A stretch of DNA of 64,000 nt. Source: Gemmatimonadetes bacterium bin94 (GTDB taxonomy: Bacteria > Gemmatimonadota > Gemmatimonadetes > Longimicrobiales > Gaopeijiaceae). Where the stretch lies: positions 39,151 through 103,150 of the forward strand of contig MPNE01000011.1 of NCBI GenBank assembly GCA_002238865.1. The letters are read 5' to 3'. Every line of letters begins with the position of its first letter. Position 1 is the stretch's first letter. The notes below the pieces were generated by a model. It worked only from the letters and a program-made list of their open reading frames with translations, was not told where the DNA came from and ran no database searches. Below are positions 55,864 to 63,784 of this stretch, piece after piece. A program made the translations under genes and the position numbers.

Positions 55864-57707
55864 TCAAGGCCTGCCGCAGAGGCACCCTGCCCATCGTGGT
55901 CGCTCTTGCCGTGGGGGGGTGTGCCGACCTGGTGATCGATCCCGACCGCGTACCTGCCACGCTGGTCATTTCTCCCGCCGACACGGCGCTGATCGTCGGT
56001 GACAGAGCCCAATTCGGGGTCACGGTCCTGGACCAGAACGGAGACCCCCTGGGCCCCTGGCCAACGTGGACTGCTCCCGAGTGGGCGACCGCGAACGCAC
56101 AGGCAGCGCACATATCGCCGGAAGGTCTGCTTGATGCGGTGGGTCAGGCCGACACGGAAGTCGTGGCTTCCTTCGCCGGCTTGACCACTCGGACACGGCT
56201 CAGGGTCAACCCGGCCAGTCTGGTCCTGAACGCACCGCACGTCTACCTGGTGCAGAGCGTACAAAACCGCGCAGGAAGCGTGCCCCTCATTGCCGGGCGC
56301 CGAGCCCTGCTGCGCGTGTTCGTGACCGGTGACCAGGACAGCTTCTATCAGCCCCGGGTGAATGCGCTGTTCTTTCACGACGACCGCCTGGTCCACGGCG
56401 CGCTGATGAGCATCGGGTCCGATGTGCTGCCCGGAACGGTGGATGAGGGCCGTCTGGAATCGTCCTACAACGCCGTGATCCCGGGGTCGGTGATCCAGCC
56501 GGGCACGACGATGGTCGTCGAGCTCGACCGTGACAGAACCGTCCCCCTCGGGCCCGGCAGTCGACTGAGGTTTCCGGCCGTGGGACGGAAGACGCTCGAT
56601 ATCCGGAGACTCCCCAGCATGGACCTGACGATCGTGCCGGTCGTGCTCGCGTCCAATCGGAGCAATGAGGTCTATGAGTGGGCCGAGGGACTGACGGCCG
56701 AGAGCGAACACCTGCGCCTTGCGCGGTCGATACTGCCAATCGGAGACATGACGGCCACGGTCCACGAGGGTTTTGTGACTTCGTCCGACCTGAGCACGGG
56801 GAAAGGCTGGGGCGAACTACTCTCGGATCTCATCCTTCTGCGGCTCAGTGAGGGTGTACGAGGATACTATTACGGTGCGGTGGTGCTATCCGATGACGCC
56901 ACGTGGGATGGGGTGGGCCACTACGGCTATCCGGTGTCCGTTGGAGCCGCCGACAACGAGACCCTGGCCCACGAACTGGGCCACAACCTCGACCTCCGTC
57001 ATGCTCCTTGCGGCGGCGCCATCGGTCCGGATCGGCGCTACCCGTATGATGAGGGCAGGATCGGGGTGTTCGGATACGATTTCCACCGGGAACGCGTCGT
57101 GGATTCGTTCCTGCACAAGGACGTGATGGGGTACTGCAGTCCGGTCTGGATCAGCGACTACAGCTTTGCGAGGGCACTCGAGTTTCGCTACGAGGCGGAG
57201 ACCGAGGTGCTGATGGGCCAGCCCGCCGCTGCTCGGCAGGCGCGCGGTCCGTCCGGGCAAACCATGCTCCTGAGGGGCTGGATCGGGGACGGACAACTGG
57301 CTCTGGAACCCGCTTTCCTGGTCGACCTGCCGGTCATCCTGCCGAACGGCGACGGTCCGTATCGCCTCGATGGCCTGGGTTCGGACGGCGAGCGCCACTT
57401 TTCCCTGAACTTCGCGCCGCGTGCGGTGGAATTCGGAAGCGGCCACTTCCTCTTCAGCCTTCCGTTCGACCCGGATGTGGACGGATCACTGGAGCAGGTG
57501 GTTCTGTCGGGGCCAGAGGGCTCCTACACGCTGGAACGGTCCGGTAGTCGCCGCACGGCGATCGTGACGGACGGCTCTACCGGGCGCCTGCGGGCCATTC
57601 TGCGGAACTGGAAGGGGAACCGGGCAGAGGCGGCCCGGCTGGTGCGCGGCAATCCCAAGGTGGCGATCAGCGACGGTCTGCCGGTCAGCGAGGGCCTGCC
57701 GCACTAG
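55860..57707 (+). CDS. Metzincin-like zinc protease lipoprotein, copy 2 (CTG start)
   Basis: The product has 615 residues. No ATG, GTG or TTG in frame gives a sensible signal peptide, but a CTG at 55860, 6 bases after GGAGGGGG, overlaps the upstream stop (CTGA) and gives MIKACRRGTLPIVVALAVGGC, a lipoprotein signal with lipobox. Domain order and many phrases match copy 1, for example the Ig-like SPADTALIVGDRA and RSILPIGDMTATVHE. The catalytic helix is HELGHNLDLRH from residue 371, with Asp in place of the usual Gly; the Met turn DVMGYC is kept. Both copies probably arose by duplication. Confidence 0.78.
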   Translation: MIKACRRGTLPIVVALAVGGCADLVIDPDRVPATLVISPADTALIVGDRAQFGVTVLDQNGDPLGPWPTWTAPEWATANAQAAHISPEGLLDAVGQADTEVVASFAGLTTRTRLRVNPASLVLNAPHVYLVQSVQNRAGSVPLIAGRRALLRVFVTGDQDSFYQPRVNALFFHDDRLVHGALMSIGSDVLPGTVDEGRLESSYNAVIPGSVIQPGTTMVVELDRDRTVPLGPGSRLRFPAVGRKTLDIRRLPSMDLTIVPVVLASNRSNEVYEWAEGLTAESEHLRLARSILPIGDMTATVHEGFVTSSDLSTGKGWGELLSDLILLRLSEGVRGYYYGAVVLSDDATWDGVGHYGYPVSVGAADNETLAHELGHNLDLRHAPCGGAIGPDRRYPYDEGRIGVFGYDFHRERVVDSFLHKDVMGYCSPVWISDYSFARALEFRYEAETEVLMGQPAAARQARGPSGQTMLLRGWIGDGQLALEPAFLVDLPVILPNGDGPYRLDGLGSDGERHFSLNFAPRAVEFGSGHFLFSLPFDPDVDGSLEQVVLSGPEGSYTLERSGSRRTAIVTDGSTGRLRAILRNWKGNRAEAARLVRGNPKVAISDGLPVSEGLPH

Positions 57708-57742
57708 AACAGCCCTGTAGCAGAAAGCCCAAGCTGCCAAAG

Positions 57743-57816
57743 TCGGGACGGCCGGATTCGAACCGGCGACCCCCTGAACCCCATTCAGGTGCGCTACCGG
57801 ACTGCGCCACGTCCCG
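57743..57816 (-). tRNA. tRNA-Pro (anticodon GGG)
   Basis: The minus strand folds into a complete cloverleaf of 74 bases: a 7-bp acceptor stem (CGGGACG with CGTCCCG), a D arm with GGCGCAGTCCGGTAGCGC, an anticodon stem CCTGA/TCAGG around the loop ATGGGGT, and a T arm with GGTTCGAATCC. The discriminator base is A and the CCA end is not encoded. Confidence 0.96.
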
Positions 57817-57828
57817 TGGGTGAGGAAG

Positions 57829-58527
57829 CTAAGCCTTCTCGACGCGGCCGTCTACCATGCGGACTACCCGCCGTGCGCGCTCCACCACGCGGTGATCGTG
57901 GGTGGAGAACAGGAAGGTCACGCCCCGGTCCCGGTTCAGCTGTTCCATGAGGGAGATCAGCTTCTCGGCCGTCTCGGAGTCCACGTTGGCGGTGGGCTCG
58001 TCGGCCAGCACGATTGCCGGATCCGCCGCGATGGCGCGGGCGATGGCAACCCTCTGCTGCTGGCCTCCCGAGAGTTCGGTGGGGCGGCGATCCTCCATGC
58101 CCTCCAGCCCAACCGCGCCCAGCAGGTCCATGACGCGCTTCTTCCTTTCCCCCGCCGACACTCCCTGGACCCACATCACCATCTCGGCGTTCTCGTAGGC
58201 GGTGAGAACCGGGATCAGGTTGTAGGACTGGAAGACGAATCCGATCCGATCACGGCGCAGCTGGCTGAGCTCCTTCCGCCCGAGCGCACCGAGGTCGGTG
58301 CCCTCGACCAGGATCGTACCGGATGTAGGCGCGTCAAGACCGCCGACGAGGTTGAGCGTCGTGGTTTTTCCCGAGCCGGAAGGGCCGACCAGCGCGGTGA
58401 ATTCGCCCCGGGTCACCGTCAGATCCAGGCTGCGCAGGGCGTGAACTTCCAGCTTTCCCTGACGATACACCTTTGACACGCTGCGGATTTCGACGACCGC
58501 CTCGTCACTTCGTTGTTCGTTCATCAT
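57829..58527 (-). CDS. ABC transporter ATPase (LolD/MacB type)
   Basis: The product has 232 residues. Walker A GPSGSGKT (48-55), the signature LSGGQQQR, Walker B VLADEP and a switch His in STHDH are complete. The sequence is of the LolD/MacB type that partners FtsX-like permeases for lipoprotein sorting or export. Its ATG overlaps the stop of the permease gene at 58524 (ATGA). It is the last gene of a five-gene operon, 12 bases from the tRNA. Confidence 0.88.
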   Translation of the reverse strand: MMNEQRSDEAVVEIRSVSKVYRQGKLEVHALRSLDLTVTRGEFTALVGPSGSGKTTTLNLVGGLDAPTSGTILVEGTDLGALGRKELSQLRRDRIGFVFQSYNLIPVLTAYENAEMVMWVQGVSAGERKKRVMDLLGAVGLEGMEDRRPTELSGGQQQRVAIARAIAADPAIVLADEPTANVDSETAEKLISLMEQLNRDRGVTFLFSTHDHRVVERARRVVRMVDGRVEKA

Positions 58528-59771
58528 CCGAGCCTGATGCTTTCCACCGGCCTTACACGCCCAGCTCTCCAGGCGGGGTAGATCCCGGCGAGGACCACAG
58601 CGAAGAAGGCCAGGACGACGATGCGGGCGGTGTTTTCCGGGTAGATTCCGAACTTGAGCTGAGACGCCATGGCCACTCCGGAGATCTCGGTCGACGTGTC
58701 CCCCAACAAGGCGCCCATGTCGATGCCGACTTCGTTCAGGTAGAGATAGGGGCCGATGGTCAGTACTCCGGCCAGGGCCAGGCCGATCAGGGCGAGCCAG
58801 ACGCTCTCGTAGATCACGAGCCGAAAGAGCTTCGCGGGACTGAATCCGACTGCCATCATGATGCCGAATTCGCGCAGGCGTTCCATGACGCTCACGAACA
58901 CGGTGTTGAAGATCCCGGCGGCGACCATCAGCGCGATGATGACGATCATGATCACACCGCCACCCACCTTCACGGCGATGAAGGCGGCCAGCTCGGGGCG
59001 GGCCTCGTACCATGGAACCGCCGCGGCCGCGTCGCCGAGGTCGCTGGCCAGCCGGGCTGCGAGCGCCTCCGACTTGCGGTGATCGCCCACGAACACTGCG
59101 ATCTGGTTGGCCTCGTCGGCGGCGTACCCCAGCACGTCCCGCGTCGCCGCGATGGGGAGGAGGACCATGCCCGCGTCCATGCTGGGAGCTCCCGTGCGAA
59201 GAATGCCGGTCACGCGGCCGAGTCCGGAAACGATGCCGCCTTCGCGGTCCGTGGCAGTGTAGACGACCTTGTCGCCCAGTTCGGCGCCAAGGTTTCGGGC
59301 CAGTTGCGCGCCGAGGACCATGCCGGTCCGGTTGTCGGCGGAGAACATTTCGCCCTCGGCGACCGCTTCCAGGAACGAGAGGGACTCCTGGTCTTCGGCG
59401 TCGGGGTCGAAAGCGATGAAGCTGGCGCCGTAGCTTTCCCGGGCCGTGCTGACCATGAGCTGGCCCGAGATGCGTTCCACGACCCGGGTGACGACGGGGT
59501 CGCGGGCCACGGTCGTCTTCAGATCGGCGGTCCCGGTCACGGTGCGGGAAAGGCTGGGCGTGTCCAGGTATTCGGGGTGCTGCAGGGTCACGTGTCCGCT
59601 GCCCATGCGCGCGCCAAGATCGATCATGTCCTGCCAGTTCCGGTCCTGGGAGGCCATCGACATGATGGCCAGGAAGACGCCGAACGCGATCGACGCCAGG
59701 GTGAGCAGAGTTCGGCGCCGGTTCCTGCCGAGATTCCGCCGCGCCATGACCCAGAGGCTGGTTCGTTTCAT
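58524..59771 (-). CDS. FtsX-like ABC permease (MacB/LolC type), second of two
   Basis: The product has 415 residues with an N-terminal membrane helix (LTLASIAFGVFLAIMS), a periplasmic MacB-like domain of about 220 residues, and three C-terminal helices with the FtsX pattern (VFVSVMERLREFGIMMAVGFSPAKLFRLV). It should form a membrane complex with the permease at 59779 and the ATPase at 57829. GAGGA lies 6 bases upstream of the ATG, partly formed by the upstream stop; the gap is 7 bases. Confidence 0.86.
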   Translation of the reverse strand: MKRTSLWVMARRNLGRNRRRTLLTLASIAFGVFLAIMSMASQDRNWQDMIDLGARMGSGHVTLQHPEYLDTPSLSRTVTGTADLKTTVARDPVVTRVVERISGQLMVSTARESYGASFIAFDPDAEDQESLSFLEAVAEGEMFSADNRTGMVLGAQLARNLGAELGDKVVYTATDREGGIVSGLGRVTGILRTGAPSMDAGMVLLPIAATRDVLGYAADEANQIAVFVGDHRKSEALAARLASDLGDAAAAVPWYEARPELAAFIAVKVGGGVIMIVIIALMVAAGIFNTVFVSVMERLREFGIMMAVGFSPAKLFRLVIYESVWLALIGLALAGVLTIGPYLYLNEVGIDMGALLGDTSTEISGVAMASQLKFGIYPENTARIVVLAFFAVVLAGIYPAWRAGRVRPVESIRLG

Positions 59772-59778
59772 GGATTCC

Positions 59779-60996
59779 TCACTGGTGTTTCATCGCGTCC
59801 ACGGGCTTGATCCTCGCCGCCTTGAGCGCGGGGTAGAGCATGGACGCGAAGACGATAAGGAACATTGCGCCGAGAGGGCCGACAACCACCGCCGGATTGA
59901 CGACGCTCCGCATGATCGGATCGAGGCCGATGCCTGAAATCGAAATCGTGCCGCCGAGGGCGGCCAGGTTGATCCCCACCCGGCTGAAGTACACGAGCAG
60001 GGGCCCCGCAATGGCCAGACCGGCCACGGCGGCCAGTCCCGCCTGGAAGACCCCTTCCCACATGATGAGCCCGACGAGCCTTGTAGGCGAAAGCCCGATC
60101 GCCTTCAGGAGACCCAGCTCCTTGATTCGCTCGAAGACGGCCATGAGGGTTGCGTTGACGAGCAGGATTGCGATGGCCAGGTACACGATCATGAAAAGGA
60201 TGTACATGGTCCCTTCCACCGAATCCATCATGGTTGCGAGGGTGGGGAACAGTTCGCGCCAGGTCAGGACGTCCAGGTCCGGTGCCGCGCCCCGAATCCT
60301 GTCGGCCGATACATCGAGAGGCTGGCCCGTACCGGTCCGGACGAGAACCTGGTGCGCGCCTCCCGGGACCACGAAGAGATCCAGGAACGCCTGGCGGACC
60401 ATGAAGACTCCGCTCCGATCCGTGGCTTCGCTGAAGGGGGTGAGGATCCCGCGGACCCGGTACAGATCGTTGGCGATGCTTCCGTCCGCGGCCTGGCTGA
60501 GGAGGACCAGCTCGTCATTCGGGCCGACGTCCAGCGTCCTGGCCAGCCTGCCCCCGATCACGACCCCGGCCGGGTCGCCGGGGTCGAGCCAACTGCCTTC
60601 GGCGAGACGGTCGGGGACGACACTGACGCGTGCGTCCTGGGTGATTTCCACGCCCCTGATGGAGACGCCTGCGGACGACTCGCCCGCCGCCGCCAGTCCG
60701 CCGGCGAGCAGCCGGGCCGACGCACTGAAGCCCATTGCACCGAGCGAATCCACCAGGTCGAAGGGGGCGCCGATACGGTCGAATATCGAGGGACTGTTGC
60801 GATAACCGGGAGGATAGACCTGCACATCGCCGACCTCGACCTCGACGATGGTGGTTTCCAGGTCGCCGAGGAACCCCTGTACCAGCGAAGTCCACACGAT
60901 GAGGGTGACCAGCGCCAGGGTCATGGCGGCCACGGTCATCATGGTTCGCCGCCCATAGCGCCACAGATTGCGCCACGCCATCACTGCAAGCTTCAT
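59779..60996 (-). CDS. FtsX-like ABC permease (MacB/LolC type), first of two
   Basis: The product has 405 residues with the same layout as its neighbour: one helix (MMTVAAMTLALVTLIVWTSLV), a periplasmic domain of about 210 residues, and three helices with MAVFERIKELGLLKAIGLSPTRLV. The two permeases are similar but clearly diverged, as in LolC and LolE. GGGAGG stands 5 bases upstream of the ATG. Its ATG overlaps the stop of the homocysteine methyltransferase gene (ATGA). Confidence 0.86.
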   Translation of the reverse strand: MKLAVMAWRNLWRYGRRTMMTVAAMTLALVTLIVWTSLVQGFLGDLETTIVEVEVGDVQVYPPGYRNSPSIFDRIGAPFDLVDSLGAMGFSASARLLAGGLAAAGESSAGVSIRGVEITQDARVSVVPDRLAEGSWLDPGDPAGVVIGGRLARTLDVGPNDELVLLSQAADGSIANDLYRVRGILTPFSEATDRSGVFMVRQAFLDLFVVPGGAHQVLVRTGTGQPLDVSADRIRGAAPDLDVLTWRELFPTLATMMDSVEGTMYILFMIVYLAIAILLVNATLMAVFERIKELGLLKAIGLSPTRLVGLIMWEGVFQAGLAAVAGLAIAGPLLVYFSRVGINLAALGGTISISGIGLDPIMRSVVNPAVVVGPLGAMFLIVFASMLYPALKAARIKPVDAMKHQ

Positions 60997-61946
60997 GTGC
61001 CCTCCCGGGTTTCGGTGAGCGCCTTGCGCATGTGGCGAATGCGGTCCGGCCCCACGCGGCAGCATCCCCCCACCGCCACGGCCCCGCTCGCGATCCACTC
61101 CCGGCACGCCCTCCCCCAGTCGGCCACCTCGTCCGTGCGGCCCCACGTCTTCGTCACGGCGTCCCACTCGCCGCCGCCGTTGGGGTAGGCGATGACGGGC
61201 TTGCGAGTACCGGCCGCCAGGGCGCGCACCAGACGCGGCACGTACGCGGCCGAGGTGCAGTTCACCCCAACGGCGAAGACTCCCGCGCTCTCCTGGGCCC
61301 ATGCGGCCACCTCGCCGATCGGGGTCCCGTCGCTGATGTGCCCTTCGTCCCGGCATGTGAAGGTAAACCAGGCCGGCGTGCTCCCCGTCTCCTTGACCAG
61401 CGCCGCGAGCACCCGGGCCTCACCGAACGACGGGATCGTCTCACAGGCGAGAACGTCGGCCGCGGTGTCCGCAAGAAGGCGCAGACGGCTGCGGTGGAAG
61501 TCGGCGAGGGCCGCGGTGCCGATGCTGTAGTCCCCCCGGTACTCCGCACCGTCGGCGAGGAACGCGCCGTAGGGTCCGATGCTGGCCGCGACGAGGGGCC
61601 GGACGCGCACCGCACGATTCTCCCGCGACGCCCAGAAACGATCACGGGTCCGGACAGCCAGATCCACCGCGCCACGAAAGATCCCCTCGGCCGCGGATTC
61701 CCCGATGCCGCGCTCGGCAAGCCCCTGGAAGGTGGCCTGGTAGGTCGCCGTGGTCACACAGTCGGCGCCCGCGTCCAGGAAAGTCGTGTGCACCGCCTCA
61801 ACCGCCGCGGGGTCTTCCAGCAGAACCTTCGCCGACCAGAGCGGGTCGTTGAGGTCGTGCCCGGCACTCTCCAGCTCGCTCGCGAGTCCGCCGTCGAGCA
61901 TCACAAAGCCCTGCCTATGCAGGAAAGCGTCGAAGGAGGAAGGCAT
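60993..61946 (-). CDS. Homocysteine S-methyltransferase family protein
   Basis: The product has 317 residues. The start of the barrel, VMLDGGLASELE, and the zinc-binding Cys230 (GVNCTS) and Cys295/Cys296 (GGCCRVGP) match the Pfam S-methyl_trans family, which includes MmuM (uses S-methylmethionine or SAM as donor). It lies inside the membrane-transport operon, so a link to methionine or methyl-donor uptake by the NSS carrier is possible. The ATG at 61946 overlaps the end of the transporter gene by 32 bases; no ribosome site is clear. Confidence 0.84.
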   Translation of the reverse strand: MPSSFDAFLHRQGFVMLDGGLASELESAGHDLNDPLWSAKVLLEDPAAVEAVHTTFLDAGADCVTTATYQATFQGLAERGIGESAAEGIFRGAVDLAVRTRDRFWASRENRAVRVRPLVAASIGPYGAFLADGAEYRGDYSIGTAALADFHRSRLRLLADTAADVLACETIPSFGEARVLAALVKETGSTPAWFTFTCRDEGHISDGTPIGEVAAWAQESAGVFAVGVNCTSAAYVPRLVRALAAGTRKPVIAYPNGGGEWDAVTKTWGRTDEVADWGRACREWIASGAVAVGGCCRVGPDRIRHMRKALTETREGT

Positions 61947-63342
61947 AGACCAGAATGACCGCGGCCGCACACCCCAGGAAGAGTCCCGGGTTGCCCGCGC
62001 CGATCCCGAGGCTGCCGAGGAGGACCAGAGCGACGGAGACGGGAATGACGAAGCGGATGAGGGGGCCCCAGGCGGCGGTCACCTTCACCCGCCTGGCCCC
62101 ATGGTTGGTCTCCTCCCGGAAGCGGCTCCATCCCCATTTCGACACCACGTAAAGGGACAACAGCAGGCCTCCGGCCCCGAGCAGATAGTCGCTTGAAATC
62201 GTATTGGCGAAGTCGAAGAAGTTCATCCCGAAAATGTGGACGTGGGACCACGGACCCTGGGACAGGATGACGGGCACGCCGAGCAGGAAGCCGCCCGCCG
62301 CACAGAGCACGACCGCCTTTTTCCGGGTCATGCCGAAAGAGTCGATGACAGTGGCCACAAGACTCTCGAAGACGGCCACCTGGGAGGTGAAACCCGCGAC
62401 CAGCATCAGGAAGAAGAACGCGGCACCGAACACCAGCCCGCCCGGCATCTGCTGGAAGAGCGACGTCATCGTGATGAAGAGGAGGCCAGCCCCCTGGTCG
62501 GGGTCCATGCCAAAGGCGAAGAGGGCGGGGAAGAGCACGAGTCCGGCGACAACCGCGACTCCGGTGTCGAAGGCCACAACCAGCGCCGTGTTGCCCGGCA
62601 CGTCCGTGTCACGGGGGTTCAGGTAGCTGCCCATCACGAAGCCCCCCGCCATCCCGATGCCGATGGAAAAGAACGCCTGCCCGAGCGCTGCCAGGACGGA
62701 AGTACCTGTGAGAGCCGAGAAGTTGGGGGTCAGGTACCAGACCACGCCCGCCATGGCGCCCGGCAGGGTCAGCGCGCGGAAGGCCAGCGCAACCAGCAGC
62801 ACCACCAGCAGGGGCATCAGGAACCTGGCGTACCGCTCGATGCCCTTCGTGACGCCCCGGCTCACCACGTAGGCGATCAACAGGGTCACGAGGAACGCAT
62901 AGCCGAAGACGGGGCCGGGTCGGGCGATGAAGGCGTCGAACGCGACCCTGGTTTCTTCAGGGGTCTGCCCGAGCCCGCCCCCGCCGCCCACCAGCATGAC
63001 GAAGTAGGCCGTCACCCACGCGATGATCATGATGTAGAAGGCGGTGATGAGCGTGGCGGCCATGATGCCGAACCACCCGATGAGGTTCCACGGGCTGGTC
63101 CTGGAACCGGTCAGCCGCGCCATCCCGGCGATGGGAGTAAGCTGCGTCTTTCGACCCAGGCCCACTTCGGCCGTCATGAGCGGGATCCCGATCATCACCG
63201 CGAAAACGACGTACACGATCAGGAACGCGCCGCCGCCGTTCTCACCTGCCAGGTAGGGGAAACGCCAGATGTTCCCCAACCCGACGGAAAACCCGGCGGT
63301 GGCCAGGATGAACCCGATCCTGCTGCTCCACTGTTCGCGCAT
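61915..63342 (-). CDS. Sodium-dependent amino acid transporter (NSS/SNF family)
   Basis: The product has 475 residues and about 12 membrane helices. NSS signatures are clear: ATAGFSVGLGNIWRFPYLAGENGGGAF in helix 1, IPLMTAEVGLGR, FFSIGIGMAGGFVMGSYL in helix 6 and AGFTSQVAVFESLVA in helix 8. These carriers import amino acids or related amines with sodium. The ATG at 63342 (GGGA upstream) gives the usual NSS N-terminus. It is the first gene of the operon leading to the ABC ATPase. Confidence 0.88.
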   Translation of the reverse strand: MREQWSSRIGFILATAGFSVGLGNIWRFPYLAGENGGGAFLIVYVVFAVMIGIPLMTAEVGLGRKTQLTPIAGMARLTGSRTSPWNLIGWFGIMAATLITAFYIMIIAWVTAYFVMLVGGGGGLGQTPEETRVAFDAFIARPGPVFGYAFLVTLLIAYVVSRGVTKGIERYARFLMPLLVVLLVALAFRALTLPGAMAGVVWYLTPNFSALTGTSVLAALGQAFFSIGIGMAGGFVMGSYLNPRDTDVPGNTALVVAFDTGVAVVAGLVLFPALFAFGMDPDQGAGLLFITMTSLFQQMPGGLVFGAAFFFLMLVAGFTSQVAVFESLVATVIDSFGMTRKKAVVLCAAGGFLLGVPVILSQGPWSHVHIFGMNFFDFANTISSDYLLGAGGLLLSLYVVSKWGWSRFREETNHGARRVKVTAAWGPLIRFVIPVSVALVLLGSLGIGAGNPGLFLGCAAAVILVYAFLLRRFPA

Positions 63343-63650
63343 CGGCGTCCCTTTGGGGAATGGCGGACTCAAGCGGTTGCATCATGGCCCCCGGCCCTGT
63401 GGTCAGGCAACTCGACGTGAAGGATCTTCGCCGGTGGTGGCGACCCTGCCGGCGCGGAATGTTGGCCCCTGGGTTGACGGGCCGTGGCCGTGGGCGCGCG
63501 CGGGGATTGGACGCTGCAAGGGTTCCCGGTCGCCGACGCCGGGTGATTTCAAGCCGGAGGAAGATCATGGGCAGGAAACCATCCGACCAACCATCCGGTC
63601 ACGGTGCTGGAACACCACGGGGCGGCGCGCGTTTCCTGCGCGTGATGCCC

Positions 63651-63669
63651 CGGCCCGGGCACCGGGCCG
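63651..63669 (+). other. Perfect GC-rich hairpin
   Basis: The arms CGGCCCGG and CCGGGCCG are perfect complements with a 3-base loop. No T tract follows, so a Rho-independent terminator is not shown; it may stop read-through or be a protein site. Confidence 0.45.
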
Positions 63670-63693
63670 CCGCCTACGTTGCGCCGAACATGG

Positions 63694-63711
63694 TGTTCAC
63701 GATACTGAACA
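63694..63711 (+). promoter_or_regulatory. Inverted repeat TGTTCA-N6-TGAACA, possible operator
   Basis: Two perfect 6-base half-sites are spaced by 6 bases. The right half-site is also the -35 box of the promoter, so a bound protein would block transcription of the downstream gene. Confidence 0.5.
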
Positions 63712-63734
63712 TTTCCCGAACTATGGTGTATAAG
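63706..63734 (+). promoter_or_regulatory. Promoter for the DUF222-like gene
   Basis: TGAACA (63706-63711) and TATAAG (63729-63734) are separated by 17 bases; the -10 box matches 5 of 6 and the -35 box 4 of 6. The start codon is about 50 bases downstream. Confidence 0.5.
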
Positions 63735-63784
63735 GAGGTAGGACACCTAACCGACAACCGCAAAGACTCCGGGATCAGAGACGG

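Larger units (their letters stand above)
63343..63784. other. Intergenic region without a clear gene
   Basis: This 442-base divergent region has no convincing coding frame. It holds a strong hairpin (63651-63669), an inverted repeat (63694-63711) and a promoter (63706-63734) for the downstream gene. The leftward promoter of the NSS operon must also lie here, but I could not place it. Confidence 0.6.

Noticed and set aside
57720..57816. Phage or integrative element attachment site at the tRNA-Pro gene
   Set aside because: No integrase, no direct repeat of the tRNA 3' end and no mobile genes are present beside it.
63269..63733. Open frame of 154 codons over the divergent intergenic region
   Set aside because: It starts inside the NSS gene, has no recognisable domain and ends within the promoter of the next gene.
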